DNA of 64,000 nt from Hoeflea_A sp039025395 (GTDB taxonomy: Bacteria; Pseudomonadota; Alphaproteobacteria; Rhizobiales; Rhizobiaceae), in contig JBCCOK010000017.1 of NCBI GenBank assembly GCA_039025395.1, positions 17,324 to 81,323 on the forward strand, in the 5' to 3' direction. Both the position numbers and the translations under genes were made by a program. The notes beneath the pieces were generated by a model. The model was not told where the DNA came from, searched no databases, and saw only the letters and a program-made list of their open reading frames with translations. Below are positions 25,416 through 33,837 of this stretch, one piece after another. Each line of letters begins with the position of its first letter. The stretch's first letter is position 1.

Positions 25416-26920
25416 CAGAAGTAGCCTTCCTGTTTCTTCTTTTCCATGGAGGCCGAAGCATCGGCATCGATTGCCCGTCCCTGCCTTTCGCTGTTGCGTG
25501 CCTGCAGCAACTCCAGAATCACCGATTCGAGATCATCGGCATCGGATTCGAACCCACCCGTCAGCGGATAACAGCCGAGGGTGCGAAAGCGGATCCGTCT
25601 GAATTGCACCTCTTCGTTGCCGAGCGGTTCAAGGCGGTCGTCGTCGAGCATGATGATCATTCCGTCGCGCTCTACGAACGGACGGACAGCGGCAAAATAC
25701 AACGGTACGATCGGGATCCGCTCACGATGGATGTATTGCCAGATATCGATTTCCGTCCAATTGGAGAGCGGAAAAGCGCGGATGCTTTCGCCTTTCTTCA
25801 CGTAGGTGTTGTAGAGATTCCAGAGTTCGGGGCGCTGGTTTTTGGGATCCCAGCGATGGGTTTCGGATCGAAATGAAAAGACACGTTCCTTGGCGCGGCT
25901 TTTTTCCTCGTCGCGCCTGGCGCCGCCGAAAGCAACGTCGTATTTGCCCTTGTTCAGCGCCTGCTTCAGTGCCTGGGTTTTCATGATGTCGGTATGGACG
26001 GCGCTGCCGTGGTCGATCGGATTGATGTTGCGCGCGATGCCATCGGCATTTCTGTGAACAATCAGGCGCATACCAGCATCCGCTGCTGCCTGATCGCGAA
26101 ACTGGTACATCTCCTGAAACTTCCAGCCTGTGTCCACATGGAGAAGCGGAAAAGGGGGAGGCGCCGGATAAAAAGCCTTTATGGCCAGATGCAGCATGAC
26201 AGAGCTGTCCTTGCCAACGGAATAAAGCATGACCGGATTTTCCGCCGTTGCGGCGACCTCACGCATGATATGGATGCTCTCGGCTTCAATCCGATCGAGA
26301 TGGGAAAAGGCAACGCTCTTTGAGCGCATTATTGCCGATTGCTGCCCGTCTGCTGTCGCATTGCAGAGCGGATAATAGGCGGCCAGTGCGGTCGCAATCG
26401 CCGAGCCAATCCTCTGATCTATATCAACCAACTTGCGAAAACGACCGCACAGGTCGCCATGCGGCCAAAGGAGCGTCCGGTCTGCGGCGTCTGCGCACAA
26501 CGTTTCAAGGGCACGAACAATCTCTGCGTCATCGGGATCGGGCGAGGGCAGAAATACCCAACGTCTTGCGCCACGGCCGTCATTGGTCGCCAACAGTGCT
26601 TCTCCCGTTGGCGTGACGTGGTGCTGGATGATAATTGAGAGCTTCCGGTCTCTGCGTGCACGGTTCTCGAGTTGGCGTCCAGCGTGCAGTTTGATCGGGC
26701 GTCCGGCTTCGTCTGTAATGTCGTCAATCGACAACGCCGGCGGAAGGACCCCTTGCGATACGAGGTTTCGCTCAACAGTGCGCTTGGTCGTTTCGAGCCC
26801 GTTTTCCTGGAGGGAATCAAAAAGCTTTTCGATGGTCCAATGCTGCGCTTCACCGTTCAGAGCAGGGCGGTTTTCCAAAGCAAAATCCGGCAAAATGTCC
26901 AAGTGGCTCTCCTGTCGCAA
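25415..26920 (-). CDS. cysD: Sulfate adenylyltransferase small subunit CysD with a ~200-residue N-terminal extension
   Basis: The part from about residue 198 (ATG 26329) to the end matches full-length CysD (LDRIEAESIHI, YSVGKDSSVMLHLA, FGGARRDEEKSRAKER, ending KKKQEGYF), the PP-loop ATP sulfurylase subunit of about 300 residues. The open frame continues 197 residues upstream without a stop. That extension looks protein-like and contains a possible helix-turn-helix with the TKRTVERNL pattern near 45-53, similar to the HTH of WYL-type regulators, then a segment with LSIIIQHH and RRWVFLPSPD. Either a fusion protein is made, or the upstream part is a separate or decayed gene and translation begins at 26329. 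The ORF ends in TGATG with cysNC. Core function is certain; the extension is not. Confidence 0.85.
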   Translation of the reverse strand: MRQESHLDILPDFALENRPALNGEAQHWTIEKLFDSLQENGLETTKRTVERNLVSQGVLPPALSIDDITDEAGRPIKLHAGRQLENRARRDRKLSIIIQHHVTPTGEALLATNDGRGARRWVFLPSPDPDDAEIVRALETLCADAADRTLLWPHGDLCGRFRKLVDIDQRIGSAIATALAAYYPLCNATADGQQSAIMRSKSVAFSHLDRIEAESIHIMREVAATAENPVMLYSVGKDSSVMLHLAIKAFYPAPPPFPLLHVDTGWKFQEMYQFRDQAAADAGMRLIVHRNADGIARNINPIDHGSAVHTDIMKTQALKQALNKGKYDVAFGGARRDEEKSRAKERVFSFRSETHRWDPKNQRPELWNLYNTYVKKGESIRAFPLSNWTEIDIWQYIHRERIPIVPLYFAAVRPFVERDGMIIMLDDDRLEPLGNEEVQFRRIRFRTLGCYPLTGGFESDADDLESVILELLQARNSERQGRAIDADASASMEKKKQEGYF

Positions 26921-26963
26921 TATGCATTAATCAACCGTTTCTTCTTTAGTGATATATGCAAAC

Positions 26964-26977
26964 TCTGTAAATACAGA
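26964..26977. promoter_or_regulatory. Palindrome in the cysD-gmd divergent region
   Basis: TCTGTA-AA-TACAGA is a perfect 6-2-6 inverted repeat 44 bases from the long-form cysD start and about 157 bases before gmd. This A+T-rich segment between two divergent operons is the natural place for promoters. No known regulator is assigned. With the short cysD start at 26329 the divergent gap would be much longer and this site less obviously linked to cysD. Confidence 0.4.
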
Positions 26978-27133
26978 TTTAAGGTGCGAGACTTGCAAAT
27001 TGCGACAACGCGAGACCGCATGTCATTTGATCGCTTCATGGATGCGGTTGAACGGACTTTCAATTGGAAGGGGCTGTTGCTACGAATTGCTCTGCACAAG
27101 GCAATTTTCGGATATCGTCAGCGGAGTTTTAGG

Positions 27134-28219
27134 ATGGGCAAAGTCGCATTGATAACCGGCATCACCGGTCAAGACGGTGCCTATTTGGCAGAAGCACTTC
27201 TCGAAAAAGACTATGTGGTGCACGGCATCAAGCGCCGGTCGTCCCTGTTCAACACAGACAGGATTGATCATCTTTACCAGGATCCCCATGAAAAAAATCC
27301 CCGACTTGTACTTCATTACGGCGACTTGACGGATTCCTCGAGCCTCGTGCGCACGGTGCAGCAGGTCCAACCGGATGAAATCTACAATCTTGCAGCTCAA
27401 TCCCATGTTGCGGTTTCGTTCGAAGAGCCGGAATACACTGCCAATTCAGACGCGCTCGGTGCCTTGCGGATACTCGAAGCGATCCGGATTCTGGGTCTCG
27501 ACAAGAAGACCCGTTTTTATCAGGCGTCGACGTCGGAGCTATATGGTCTGGTGAAAGAAGTTCCGCAATCGGAGACGACGCCGTTTCACCCCAGGTCGCC
27601 TTATGCGGTGGCCAAGCTCTATGCGTACTGGATTACGGTGAACTACCGTGAAGCCTATGGGATGTTTGCCTGTAACGGAATTCTCTTCAATCATGAAAGC
27701 CCGCTGCGCGGCGAAACGTTCGTCACACGCAAGATCACCCGTGCCATCGCGCGTATCAAGCTGGGGCTCCAAAACCAGCTTTATCTTGGCAATCTCGATG
27801 CCAAACGCGACTGGGGTCACGCCCGTGACTATGTCGAGATGATGTGGATGATGCTGCAGCAGGACGTACCGGAGGACTTTGTTGTTTCAACCGGCGTACA
27901 ACACAGCGTTCGCGAGTTTGTCGAAGCAGCGGCGGCGGAACTGGATATGCAAATCCGCTGGCAAGGTGAAGGTGTTGACGAAAAGGGGTTCGATCAAAAC
28001 GGCAATTGTATCGTTTCGGTTGATGCAAGATACTTTCGGCCGGCGGAGGTGGAGACCTTGCTCGGCGATGCATCCAAGGCGCGTGAAAAGCTCGGCTGGA
28101 AACCTGCTACGGATTTCCGGCAACTGGTCGCAGAAATGGTCCGCGAAGATTACAAATCGGCCGAGCGCGATGAACTCGTAAAGAAGCACGGCTTCAACGC
28201 TTACACCTACAATGAGTAG
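27134..28219 (+). CDS. gmd: GDP-mannose 4,6-dehydratase
   Basis: First step from GDP-mannose to GDP-L-fucose (or GDP-rhamnose/perosamine). The 361-residue extended SDR has TGITGQDG near the N-terminus, the RRSSLFNTDRIDHL block typical of GMD, and the SPYAVAK Tyr-Lys pair with a preceding STSELYG. ATG 27134 is 8 bases after GGAG; a longer in-frame extension upstream lies in A+T-rich non-coding sequence. It is 5 bases ahead of fcl. NoeL of rhizobial Nod-factor fucosylation belongs to this family, but no nod genes are present here. Confidence 0.96.
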   Translation: MGKVALITGITGQDGAYLAEALLEKDYVVHGIKRRSSLFNTDRIDHLYQDPHEKNPRLVLHYGDLTDSSSLVRTVQQVQPDEIYNLAAQSHVAVSFEEPEYTANSDALGALRILEAIRILGLDKKTRFYQASTSELYGLVKEVPQSETTPFHPRSPYAVAKLYAYWITVNYREAYGMFACNGILFNHESPLRGETFVTRKITRAIARIKLGLQNQLYLGNLDAKRDWGHARDYVEMMWMMLQQDVPEDFVVSTGVQHSVREFVEAAAAELDMQIRWQGEGVDEKGFDQNGNCIVSVDARYFRPAEVETLLGDASKAREKLGWKPATDFRQLVAEMVREDYKSAERDELVKKHGFNAYTYNE

Positions 28220-28224
28220 GACAG

Positions 28225-29169
28225 ATGGATAAAAGCGCGAAAATCTATGTGGCTGGTCACCGGGGAATGGTGGGTTCGGCCCTTGTGCGGAGGCTTTCGG
28301 CCGGCGGATACAAGACCCTTCTCACCGCCTCGCGGGCTGAACTCGATCTTACAAACCAGGCAGGGGTGTTTTCCTTTCTTGAAGCAGAAAAACCCGACTA
28401 CATCTTTCTAGCGGCTGCACGGGTCGGCGGCATTCAGGCCAACAATACCGAGCGCGGCGCGTTCATTTACGAGAATCTCGCAATTCAGAACAATATCATT
28501 CATGGCGCCTATCACGCCGGGGTCAAGCGGATGCTGTTTTTCGGCTCGAGTTGCATCTATCCGCGCGATTGCCCGCAGCCCATTCGTGAGGAGTATATGC
28601 TGAGCGGACCGCTGGAGCCGACAAACGAACCTTATGCAATAGCCAAGATTGCCGGTATCAAGATGTGCGAAAACTACAACGCACAATTCGGCACTCGCTA
28701 TGTCAGTGTGATGCCAACCAACCTTTTCGGCCCCAACGACAATTACGATCTGTCCAACAGCCACGTCCTGCCGGCGTTGATCCGAAAGGCACACGAGGCA
28801 AAAATGCGGGGCGAAAGCACGCTTGCCGTTTGGGGAAGCGGGAAACCGATGCGCGAGTTTCTTTACGTCGACGATCTTGCAGATGCTTCCGTTTTTCTCA
28901 TGGAATCCGGCATTGATGACGGTCTGTTCAACATCGGCACTGGCTTGGACATCAGCATCCGCGAACTGGCCGAAACCGTAATGCAGGTGGTCGGATTCAA
29001 TGGCGAAATTGTCTACGATGCAAGCAAGCCTGACGGTACGCCGCGCAAATTGCTCGATGTTAGCCGTATGCAGGAGCTTGGATGGTCGGCAAAGACCCAG
29101 CTCAAGGACGGAATCGCGCGAGCCTATGATGCCTTTCTCTCAGCGCCAGCCGACAATACGACGCTCTGA
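28225..29169 (+). CDS. fcl: GDP-L-fucose synthase (epimerase/reductase)
   Basis: Converts GDP-4-keto-6-deoxymannose to GDP-L-fucose. The 314-residue extended SDR opens with VAGHRGMVGSALVRRL, has the FGSSCIYPRDCPQPI block including the active-site Ser/Cys, and the YAIAKIAG Tyr-Lys pair. It directly follows gmd with a 5-base gap, the usual pairing, and is convergent with manC 18 bases downstream of its stop. Confidence 0.95.
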   Translation: MDKSAKIYVAGHRGMVGSALVRRLSAGGYKTLLTASRAELDLTNQAGVFSFLEAEKPDYIFLAAARVGGIQANNTERGAFIYENLAIQNNIIHGAYHAGVKRMLFFGSSCIYPRDCPQPIREEYMLSGPLEPTNEPYAIAKIAGIKMCENYNAQFGTRYVSVMPTNLFGPNDNYDLSNSHVLPALIRKAHEAKMRGESTLAVWGSGKPMREFLYVDDLADASVFLMESGIDDGLFNIGTGLDISIRELAETVMQVVGFNGEIVYDASKPDGTPRKLLDVSRMQELGWSAKTQLKDGIARAYDAFLSAPADNTTL

Positions 29170-29187
29170 TACATCGCCCCGAACAGT

Positions 29188-30603
29188 CTAAGAGCGACCG
29201 TAGATATCTTCATATCTGACGATGTCGTCTTCACCCAGATAGGTGCCGGTCTGGACCTCGATCAGTGTCATCGGTTCCTCGCCACGGTTTTCCATGCGAT
29301 GGACGTTGCCGCGTTCAATGTAGGTCGATTGGTTGGCGCGCAAAACGAGATTTTCATCGCCGTTGACCACATGCGCCTCGCCGCTGACAACAGTCCAGTG
29401 CTCGGCGCGGTGCTTGTGCGACTGAAGGCTTAGGCATCCGCCCGGTTTGACCTCGATGCGCTTGACCTTGTAGCCCGGGCCTTCATCGAGGATGGTGTAG
29501 GATCCCCATGGGCGGAAGCCTGTCGGAAAACTCTCATGAGCCGGATGATCGTCAAGGCTCAGCTTCTCAAAAAGCTTCTTCACGTCTTGCGAACGGGTTT
29601 TGTCCACCACAAGCGTGGCGTCGCGTGTGTCGATGACGGCGATGTTTTCCATGCCGACGATTCCGATCAGTCGGCCTTCGCTACTGACGAAACAATCTTT
29701 CGCGTTGACAAGAGCGGTGTCGCCCGTCGTCGCATTTCCCTCTTCGTCCGAGGCATAGCAACTCGACAGCGACGCCCAATCGCCGACATCGCTCCATCCG
29801 ATATCAGCACTGACAACGGCCAGATCTTTGGTCTTTTCCATGACCGCGTAGTCGACGGAGATCTTTTCCGCCTGGCTGAACATCCCGGCATCAAGTTCCA
29901 CTTCGATCAACCGTTCGTTCAAGTGTATTTTTCTGCCTGACTCAATGGCCCGCGTGGATGCATTCAGGACTTGCGGACAATGAACTTCCATGGTGCCGGC
30001 CATGGTTCCGGCTGCAAAGCAAAACATGCCCGAATTCCAGAGATAGTTTCCGTTTGCCAGGTACCGCCTCGCTGTTTCCAAATCCGGTTTCTCGTGAAAT
30101 TGGATTGCCTGTTCGCCATCGATCTCGATGTATCCGTAACCGGTTTCAGGCCGATCTGGCCGGATGCCGAAGGTCACAATTTTCCCGTCGCGCGCCCTTT
30201 CGACCGCCTGTGAAACCGAGCTTTGAAATGCATCGGCGTCACGGATCACATGGTCTGCGGCAAGAAACAGCATGATCGCATTGTTGCCAAAGGTGGTGCC
30301 GACATATCGGGTTGCGGTGGCCGCGGCAGCTGCCGTGTCTCGCGGCATCGGTTCGAGCAGCAGGTGATTGGTAATGGCTTCGCTTTTGAACAGCGCATAC
30401 TCGGCTGCCGTATTGAAAGATGATTGTTTTGCCGTAACCGTGACGATGTCGGTAACGCCATCGAAAGATGCCGCACGTTCATAGGTGTTCAGCAGAAGGC
30501 TCTTGCCGTTTTCCACCACAAGGAATGGTTTCGGATGGGATTTGCGCGATGCCGGCCAAAGGCGTGATCCGACGCCGCCGCTTACAATCACTGGTATGAT
30601 CAT
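29188..30603 (-). CDS. manC: Mannose-1-phosphate guanylyltransferase/mannose-6-phosphate isomerase
   Basis: Bifunctional enzyme supplying GDP-mannose for gmd. The 471-residue protein has the nucleotidyltransferase start VSGGVGSRLWPASRKSHPKP at about 7-26, a FHEKPDLETA motif mid-domain, and a C-terminal cupin-type isomerase domain (RPWGSYTILDEG, SLQSHKHRAEHWTVVSGEA). Length fits the long ManC/AlgA/CpsB class. AAGGTGAG precedes the ATG. It is convergent with gmd-fcl. The three enzymes together give a complete path from mannose-6/1-phosphate to GDP-L-fucose. Confidence 0.94.
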   Translation of the reverse strand: MIIPVIVSGGVGSRLWPASRKSHPKPFLVVENGKSLLLNTYERAASFDGVTDIVTVTAKQSSFNTAAEYALFKSEAITNHLLLEPMPRDTAAAAATATRYVGTTFGNNAIMLFLAADHVIRDADAFQSSVSQAVERARDGKIVTFGIRPDRPETGYGYIEIDGEQAIQFHEKPDLETARRYLANGNYLWNSGMFCFAAGTMAGTMEVHCPQVLNASTRAIESGRKIHLNERLIEVELDAGMFSQAEKISVDYAVMEKTKDLAVVSADIGWSDVGDWASLSSCYASDEEGNATTGDTALVNAKDCFVSSEGRLIGIVGMENIAVIDTRDATLVVDKTRSQDVKKLFEKLSLDDHPAHESFPTGFRPWGSYTILDEGPGYKVKRIEVKPGGCLSLQSHKHRAEHWTVVSGEAHVVNGDENLVLRANQSTYIERGNVHRMENRGEEPMTLIEVQTGTYLGEDDIVRYEDIYGRS

Positions 30604-30829
30604 CGCTCACCTTGCCCCGTGCTGCAGGTCCGGGACTGCAATGCAGCGTGCACTGACTGCTTCCCGGCTCGCATCGACAGTGGACGTTGTGCATGATCGA
30701 CCGGTTCAGTTCAAGTTGCAAACGGGGTTGTTGGACGTGCGTTTCAATACAGGATTGTCAGTTTTGTTGCTCATTTGTTTGTTGGTATGGGGTAGGGCGG
30801 CCCGCACAGTCGTATATCCAGACAGGTTT

Positions 30830-32026
30830 TCATAAATCAGGCTCTTGCGGGGATCGTTTGGAAATGATCAGGCCGCCCAGCCATGTTCCTGCGAAGCCGA
30901 ACACCAACCAGCCCCAGCCGTGAAGACTTCCCGAGATAACGCCGCCGAGGTAGGCGCCAATGTTGCACCCATAGGCGAGCCTTGCGCCGTAGCCCATCAG
31001 CAGACCACCGCAAAGCGCGATCAGCAATTGGTAAACCGGCACCCGGAATGTGGGCGCGAACCGCCCGGCCGCCGACGCGGCCGCGAACGCCCCGACGACG
31101 ATGCCGAAATTCATCAGCGATGTGGCATCGGCAAAAACGGACTTGTCAAGCCAAGCCTGGCGGTCCTGCCAGTAGGGCCAGCCGTCGAGGGAGTATCCGG
31201 TCAATTCCGCGATTTTGGCACCCCACAGGGTGAACGCAGAGGTTATGCCCCAGGGCCGCGAAAGGACGATCAGTGTCGCTATGCTGACCACCGCAAGGGC
31301 GATGCAGCCCCAGGATTTCGGCCATGGACCGCGCAGCAAATCGACGCGCGGCGGCGGCGCCTCCAGTTGACCGTAGCGGCTCTTTTCCCGTTGTCTGCTG
31401 TACAGAAACAGCGCACCGAGTGCAGCTGCTGTCAGTGCAAATGCGGAAGGCGCGCCATAGTGTTCGACGATGGAATAGGAAGGTAATGCCGGAAGGCTCC
31501 ACCAGAAGGGCAGGTGCGCGGTCGCGATGAGCGAGCCTGCGATAAAGCCGGCGAGGGTTGCCAGCATCCTCGTGTTGCCGCCGCCCGCAGTAAACAGTGT
31601 TCCCGAAGCGCAACTGCCGCCGAACTGCATCCCGATACCAAACAGGAATGCGCCGAGCGCAGCGGCAAAGCCGAAGGGCGCAACGAAGCCGGAGATCGGC
31701 TGGCCAAAGGAGCCACCGGTGGCAATCAGCGGGAAGCTTACAGCACAGGTTAGTAGCACAAGCATGATTTGTGCACGCAAGCCTGCGCCGCGGCGTTCGA
31801 AAAGGAATCGACGCCACGCAGAGGCGAAACCGAAAGACGCGTGGTAGAGCGCAACGCCGGCGAGGACGCCGATGGCGGCTGCCAACACAAGTCGGCTTGC
31901 TCCGGCTTGATAGGCCAAAGCCAGCAGAAGGCATCCCGCCAGTGCAGAAAGCATCAATCCGCTTGCTTGCATTGGCTTTGCAATGTCGCTTGCCGGTGCA
32001 CTCATGATCTCAACCACTCTTGGCAT
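30830..32026 (-). CDS. YeeE/YedE (TsuA-like) family sulfur transporter
   Basis: Inner-membrane protein of the family whose TsuA/YeeE members import thiosulfate. The 398-residue chain has about ten hydrophobic helices and conserved cysteine motifs in glycine-rich loops: GGSCASGTLFTAGGGN (near 160) and YGCNIGAYLGGVISGSLHGW (near 350-370). These cysteines relay the sulfur compound in characterised relatives. Start may be 32026 or the in-frame ATG at 32005. No TusA or rhodanese partner gene is adjacent, although such partners are frequent for this family. The exact substrate is unproven. Confidence 0.85.
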   Translation of the reverse strand: MPRVVEIMSAPASDIAKPMQASGLMLSALAGCLLLALAYQAGASRLVLAAAIGVLAGVALYHASFGFASAWRRFLFERRGAGLRAQIMLVLLTCAVSFPLIATGGSFGQPISGFVAPFGFAAALGAFLFGIGMQFGGSCASGTLFTAGGGNTRMLATLAGFIAGSLIATAHLPFWWSLPALPSYSIVEHYGAPSAFALTAAALGALFLYSRQREKSRYGQLEAPPPRVDLLRGPWPKSWGCIALAVVSIATLIVLSRPWGITSAFTLWGAKIAELTGYSLDGWPYWQDRQAWLDKSVFADATSLMNFGIVVGAFAAASAAGRFAPTFRVPVYQLLIALCGGLLMGYGARLAYGCNIGAYLGGVISGSLHGWGWLVFGFAGTWLGGLIISKRSPQEPDL

Positions 32027-32034
32027 GCTGCCCT

Positions 32035-32049
32035 AGCACCGTTGGTGCT
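32035..32049. promoter_or_regulatory. Inverted repeat in front of the YeeE-like gene
   Basis: AGCACC-GTT-GGTGCT is a perfect 6-3-6 inverted repeat 9 bases ahead of the start codon (minus strand). It could be an operator for a sulfur-responsive regulator or a small hairpin in the 5' leader. No regulator gene is adjacent, and the site is short enough to be chance. Confidence 0.35.
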
Positions 32050-32219
32050 TGTGCCCTAATCACGGCGACACACAATCGCGAAATGACCGTGGGATAGATC
32101 GGGCACGGGCGCTGAAGCTGGTCGCTCATGCTTTCATTGACTTTCACATACGTTCGTAATATTTCGGTTTTGCAACCCCTCCCTGCATGCGGGCGCGCTT
32201 CGACCGTCTTGGGGCAAAT

Positions 32220-33773
32220 ATGGGCAATCAACCTATCTACGACCTTCTGGTTATTGGCGGCGGAGTAAATGGCTGCGGCATCGCACGCGACGCAGCCGGG
32301 CGTGGCTACTCTGTCTGTCTGGTCGAAAAAGACGATCTCGCCAGTGGTACCTCCTCGACCTCGACCAAGCTTGTTCATGGCGGCTTGCGCTATCTCGAAC
32401 ATTACGAGTTCAGGCTGGTTCGCGAAGCGCTGATGGAGCGCGAGGTTCTTTGGCAGATGGCGCCGCATATCATCTGGCCCATGCGATTTGTGTTGCCCCG
32501 CCATCGCGGCCTCAGGCCAGCCTGGCTGCTGCGACTTGGCCTGTTTTTGTATGATCACCTTGGCGGCCGAAAACTTCTGCCAGCGACGCGCGTTCTGGAC
32601 ATGAAGACCGATCCTGCGGCGTTGCCGCTCAAGCCGGTTTTCTCCAAGGCGTTTGAGTATTCCGACTGCTGGGTGAATGATGCGCGTCTCGTGGTGTTGA
32701 ACGCGCGCGATGCGGCGAACCGCGGTGCCGATATCAGGACCCGAACGAAGGCGCTGCGTGCGTTGCGCACCGATGGTGTGTGGCATGTCGAAGTTGCGGA
32801 TCAGGCAAGCGGCGACAGCGAAACGATCAGAGCGCGGATCCTCATCAATGCCGCCGGACCATGGGTCGACGAATTGCTGCGCTCGGCTGCGATCTCCAAC
32901 AAGACAAGGAATGTCCGCCTCGTTCAGGGGAGCCACATCGTCATTCCGAAGAAATACAATGACGCGCGGGCCTATTTCTTTCAAAACAAGGACCAGCGCA
33001 TCATTTTCGCGATCCCCTATGAAAGCGACTTCACGCTGATCGGCACAACAGATCGGGATTTTGACGACAATCCTGACCGCGCCGAAATCACCAGTCAGGA
33101 GATAACCTATCTGTGTAACGCAGCGTCCGAGTATTTTGCCGAGCCTGTTCGGCCGGAAGACGTGGTATGGACTTTCAGCGGCGTGCGGCCGCTTTTCGAC
33201 GATGGTGCGTCTGCGGCACAGGAAGCAACCCGGGACTATGTTATTGTCGGCGAGGGCAGCGACGCTGAAGCGCTTTTGATCAACATATTCGGCGGCAAGA
33301 TCACGACCTACAGGCGCTTGGCCGAGGCCGTAGTTGAAAAGGTGGCTGAGCGTCTGGGAGCCCGCGGCGAAAGCTGGACCGGCAAGTCGCCGTTGCCCGG
33401 CGGCGATTTCGACGCGACGGGATTTGAGGCTCAGTGTTCCCGTTTGAAAGAGGCCTATCCGTTCTTGTCTGAACACAAGGCGTTTCGACTGACGCGCCTT
33501 TACGGCACCGGCGCCTTCGGCATTCTTGGATCTGCCATGGACCATGAGGGGCTAGGGCGGAACTTCGGTGGCGACCTTTATGAGGCGGAGGTCAGACACC
33601 TGCTCGACAACGAATGGGCCCAGACGGCAGAGGACATCCTTTGGCGCCGCACAAAGCGAGGCCTCGTGCTTTCGCAAGAACAGGCAGCGGACCTTGCTGC
33701 CTTTGTCGAGGCGGAAAACACAACAGTCTCAGGACCGGCAAAAACCAGCTTCCGCGCGTCTGGAAAAACCTGA
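32220..33773 (+). CDS. glpD: Aerobic glycerol-3-phosphate dehydrogenase
   Basis: FAD-dependent, membrane-associated oxidation of glycerol-3-phosphate to dihydroxyacetone phosphate. The 517-residue protein has the dinucleotide-binding start IGGGVNGCGIARDAAGRGYS, the GTSSTSTKLVHGGLRYLEHYE block, and a C-terminal domain with the GGKITTYRRLAE motif. ATG 32220 aligns with the usual short N-terminus; an in-frame start at 32187 is less likely. glpK follows after 64 bases. An operon for glycerol use is clear, and the polyol ABC operon at the left edge of the window may feed the same route. Confidence 0.95.
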   Translation: MGNQPIYDLLVIGGGVNGCGIARDAAGRGYSVCLVEKDDLASGTSSTSTKLVHGGLRYLEHYEFRLVREALMEREVLWQMAPHIIWPMRFVLPRHRGLRPAWLLRLGLFLYDHLGGRKLLPATRVLDMKTDPAALPLKPVFSKAFEYSDCWVNDARLVVLNARDAANRGADIRTRTKALRALRTDGVWHVEVADQASGDSETIRARILINAAGPWVDELLRSAAISNKTRNVRLVQGSHIVIPKKYNDARAYFFQNKDQRIIFAIPYESDFTLIGTTDRDFDDNPDRAEITSQEITYLCNAASEYFAEPVRPEDVVWTFSGVRPLFDDGASAAQEATRDYVIVGEGSDAEALLINIFGGKITTYRRLAEAVVEKVAERLGARGESWTGKSPLPGGDFDATGFEAQCSRLKEAYPFLSEHKAFRLTRLYGTGAFGILGSAMDHEGLGRNFGGDLYEAEVRHLLDNEWAQTAEDILWRRTKRGLVLSQEQAADLAAFVEAENTTVSGPAKTSFRASGKT

Positions 33774-33837
33774 TATTTGTCAAGGCGAGCAAGGCTGGCC
33801 GACGCCTTTATGGCGGTGACTGCTGAGGAGGGCAAAA

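Noticed and set aside
26672..27133. N-terminal extension of gmd by 154 codons
   Set aside because: The extension is not family-like, runs through A+T-rich promoter sequence and antisense cysD sequence, and GMD proteins normally begin at the chosen start.
23532..30603. Possible nodulation island (NodPQ, NoeL, NolK, NoeJ homologues)
   Set aside because: No nodABC, nodD, nod box, sulfotransferase or fucosyltransferase is present in the window. The same enzymes serve surface polysaccharides.
32010..33545. 511-codon minus-strand frame antisense to glpD
   Set aside because: Antisense shadow of glpD. The plus-strand protein has all glycerol-3-phosphate dehydrogenase motifs.
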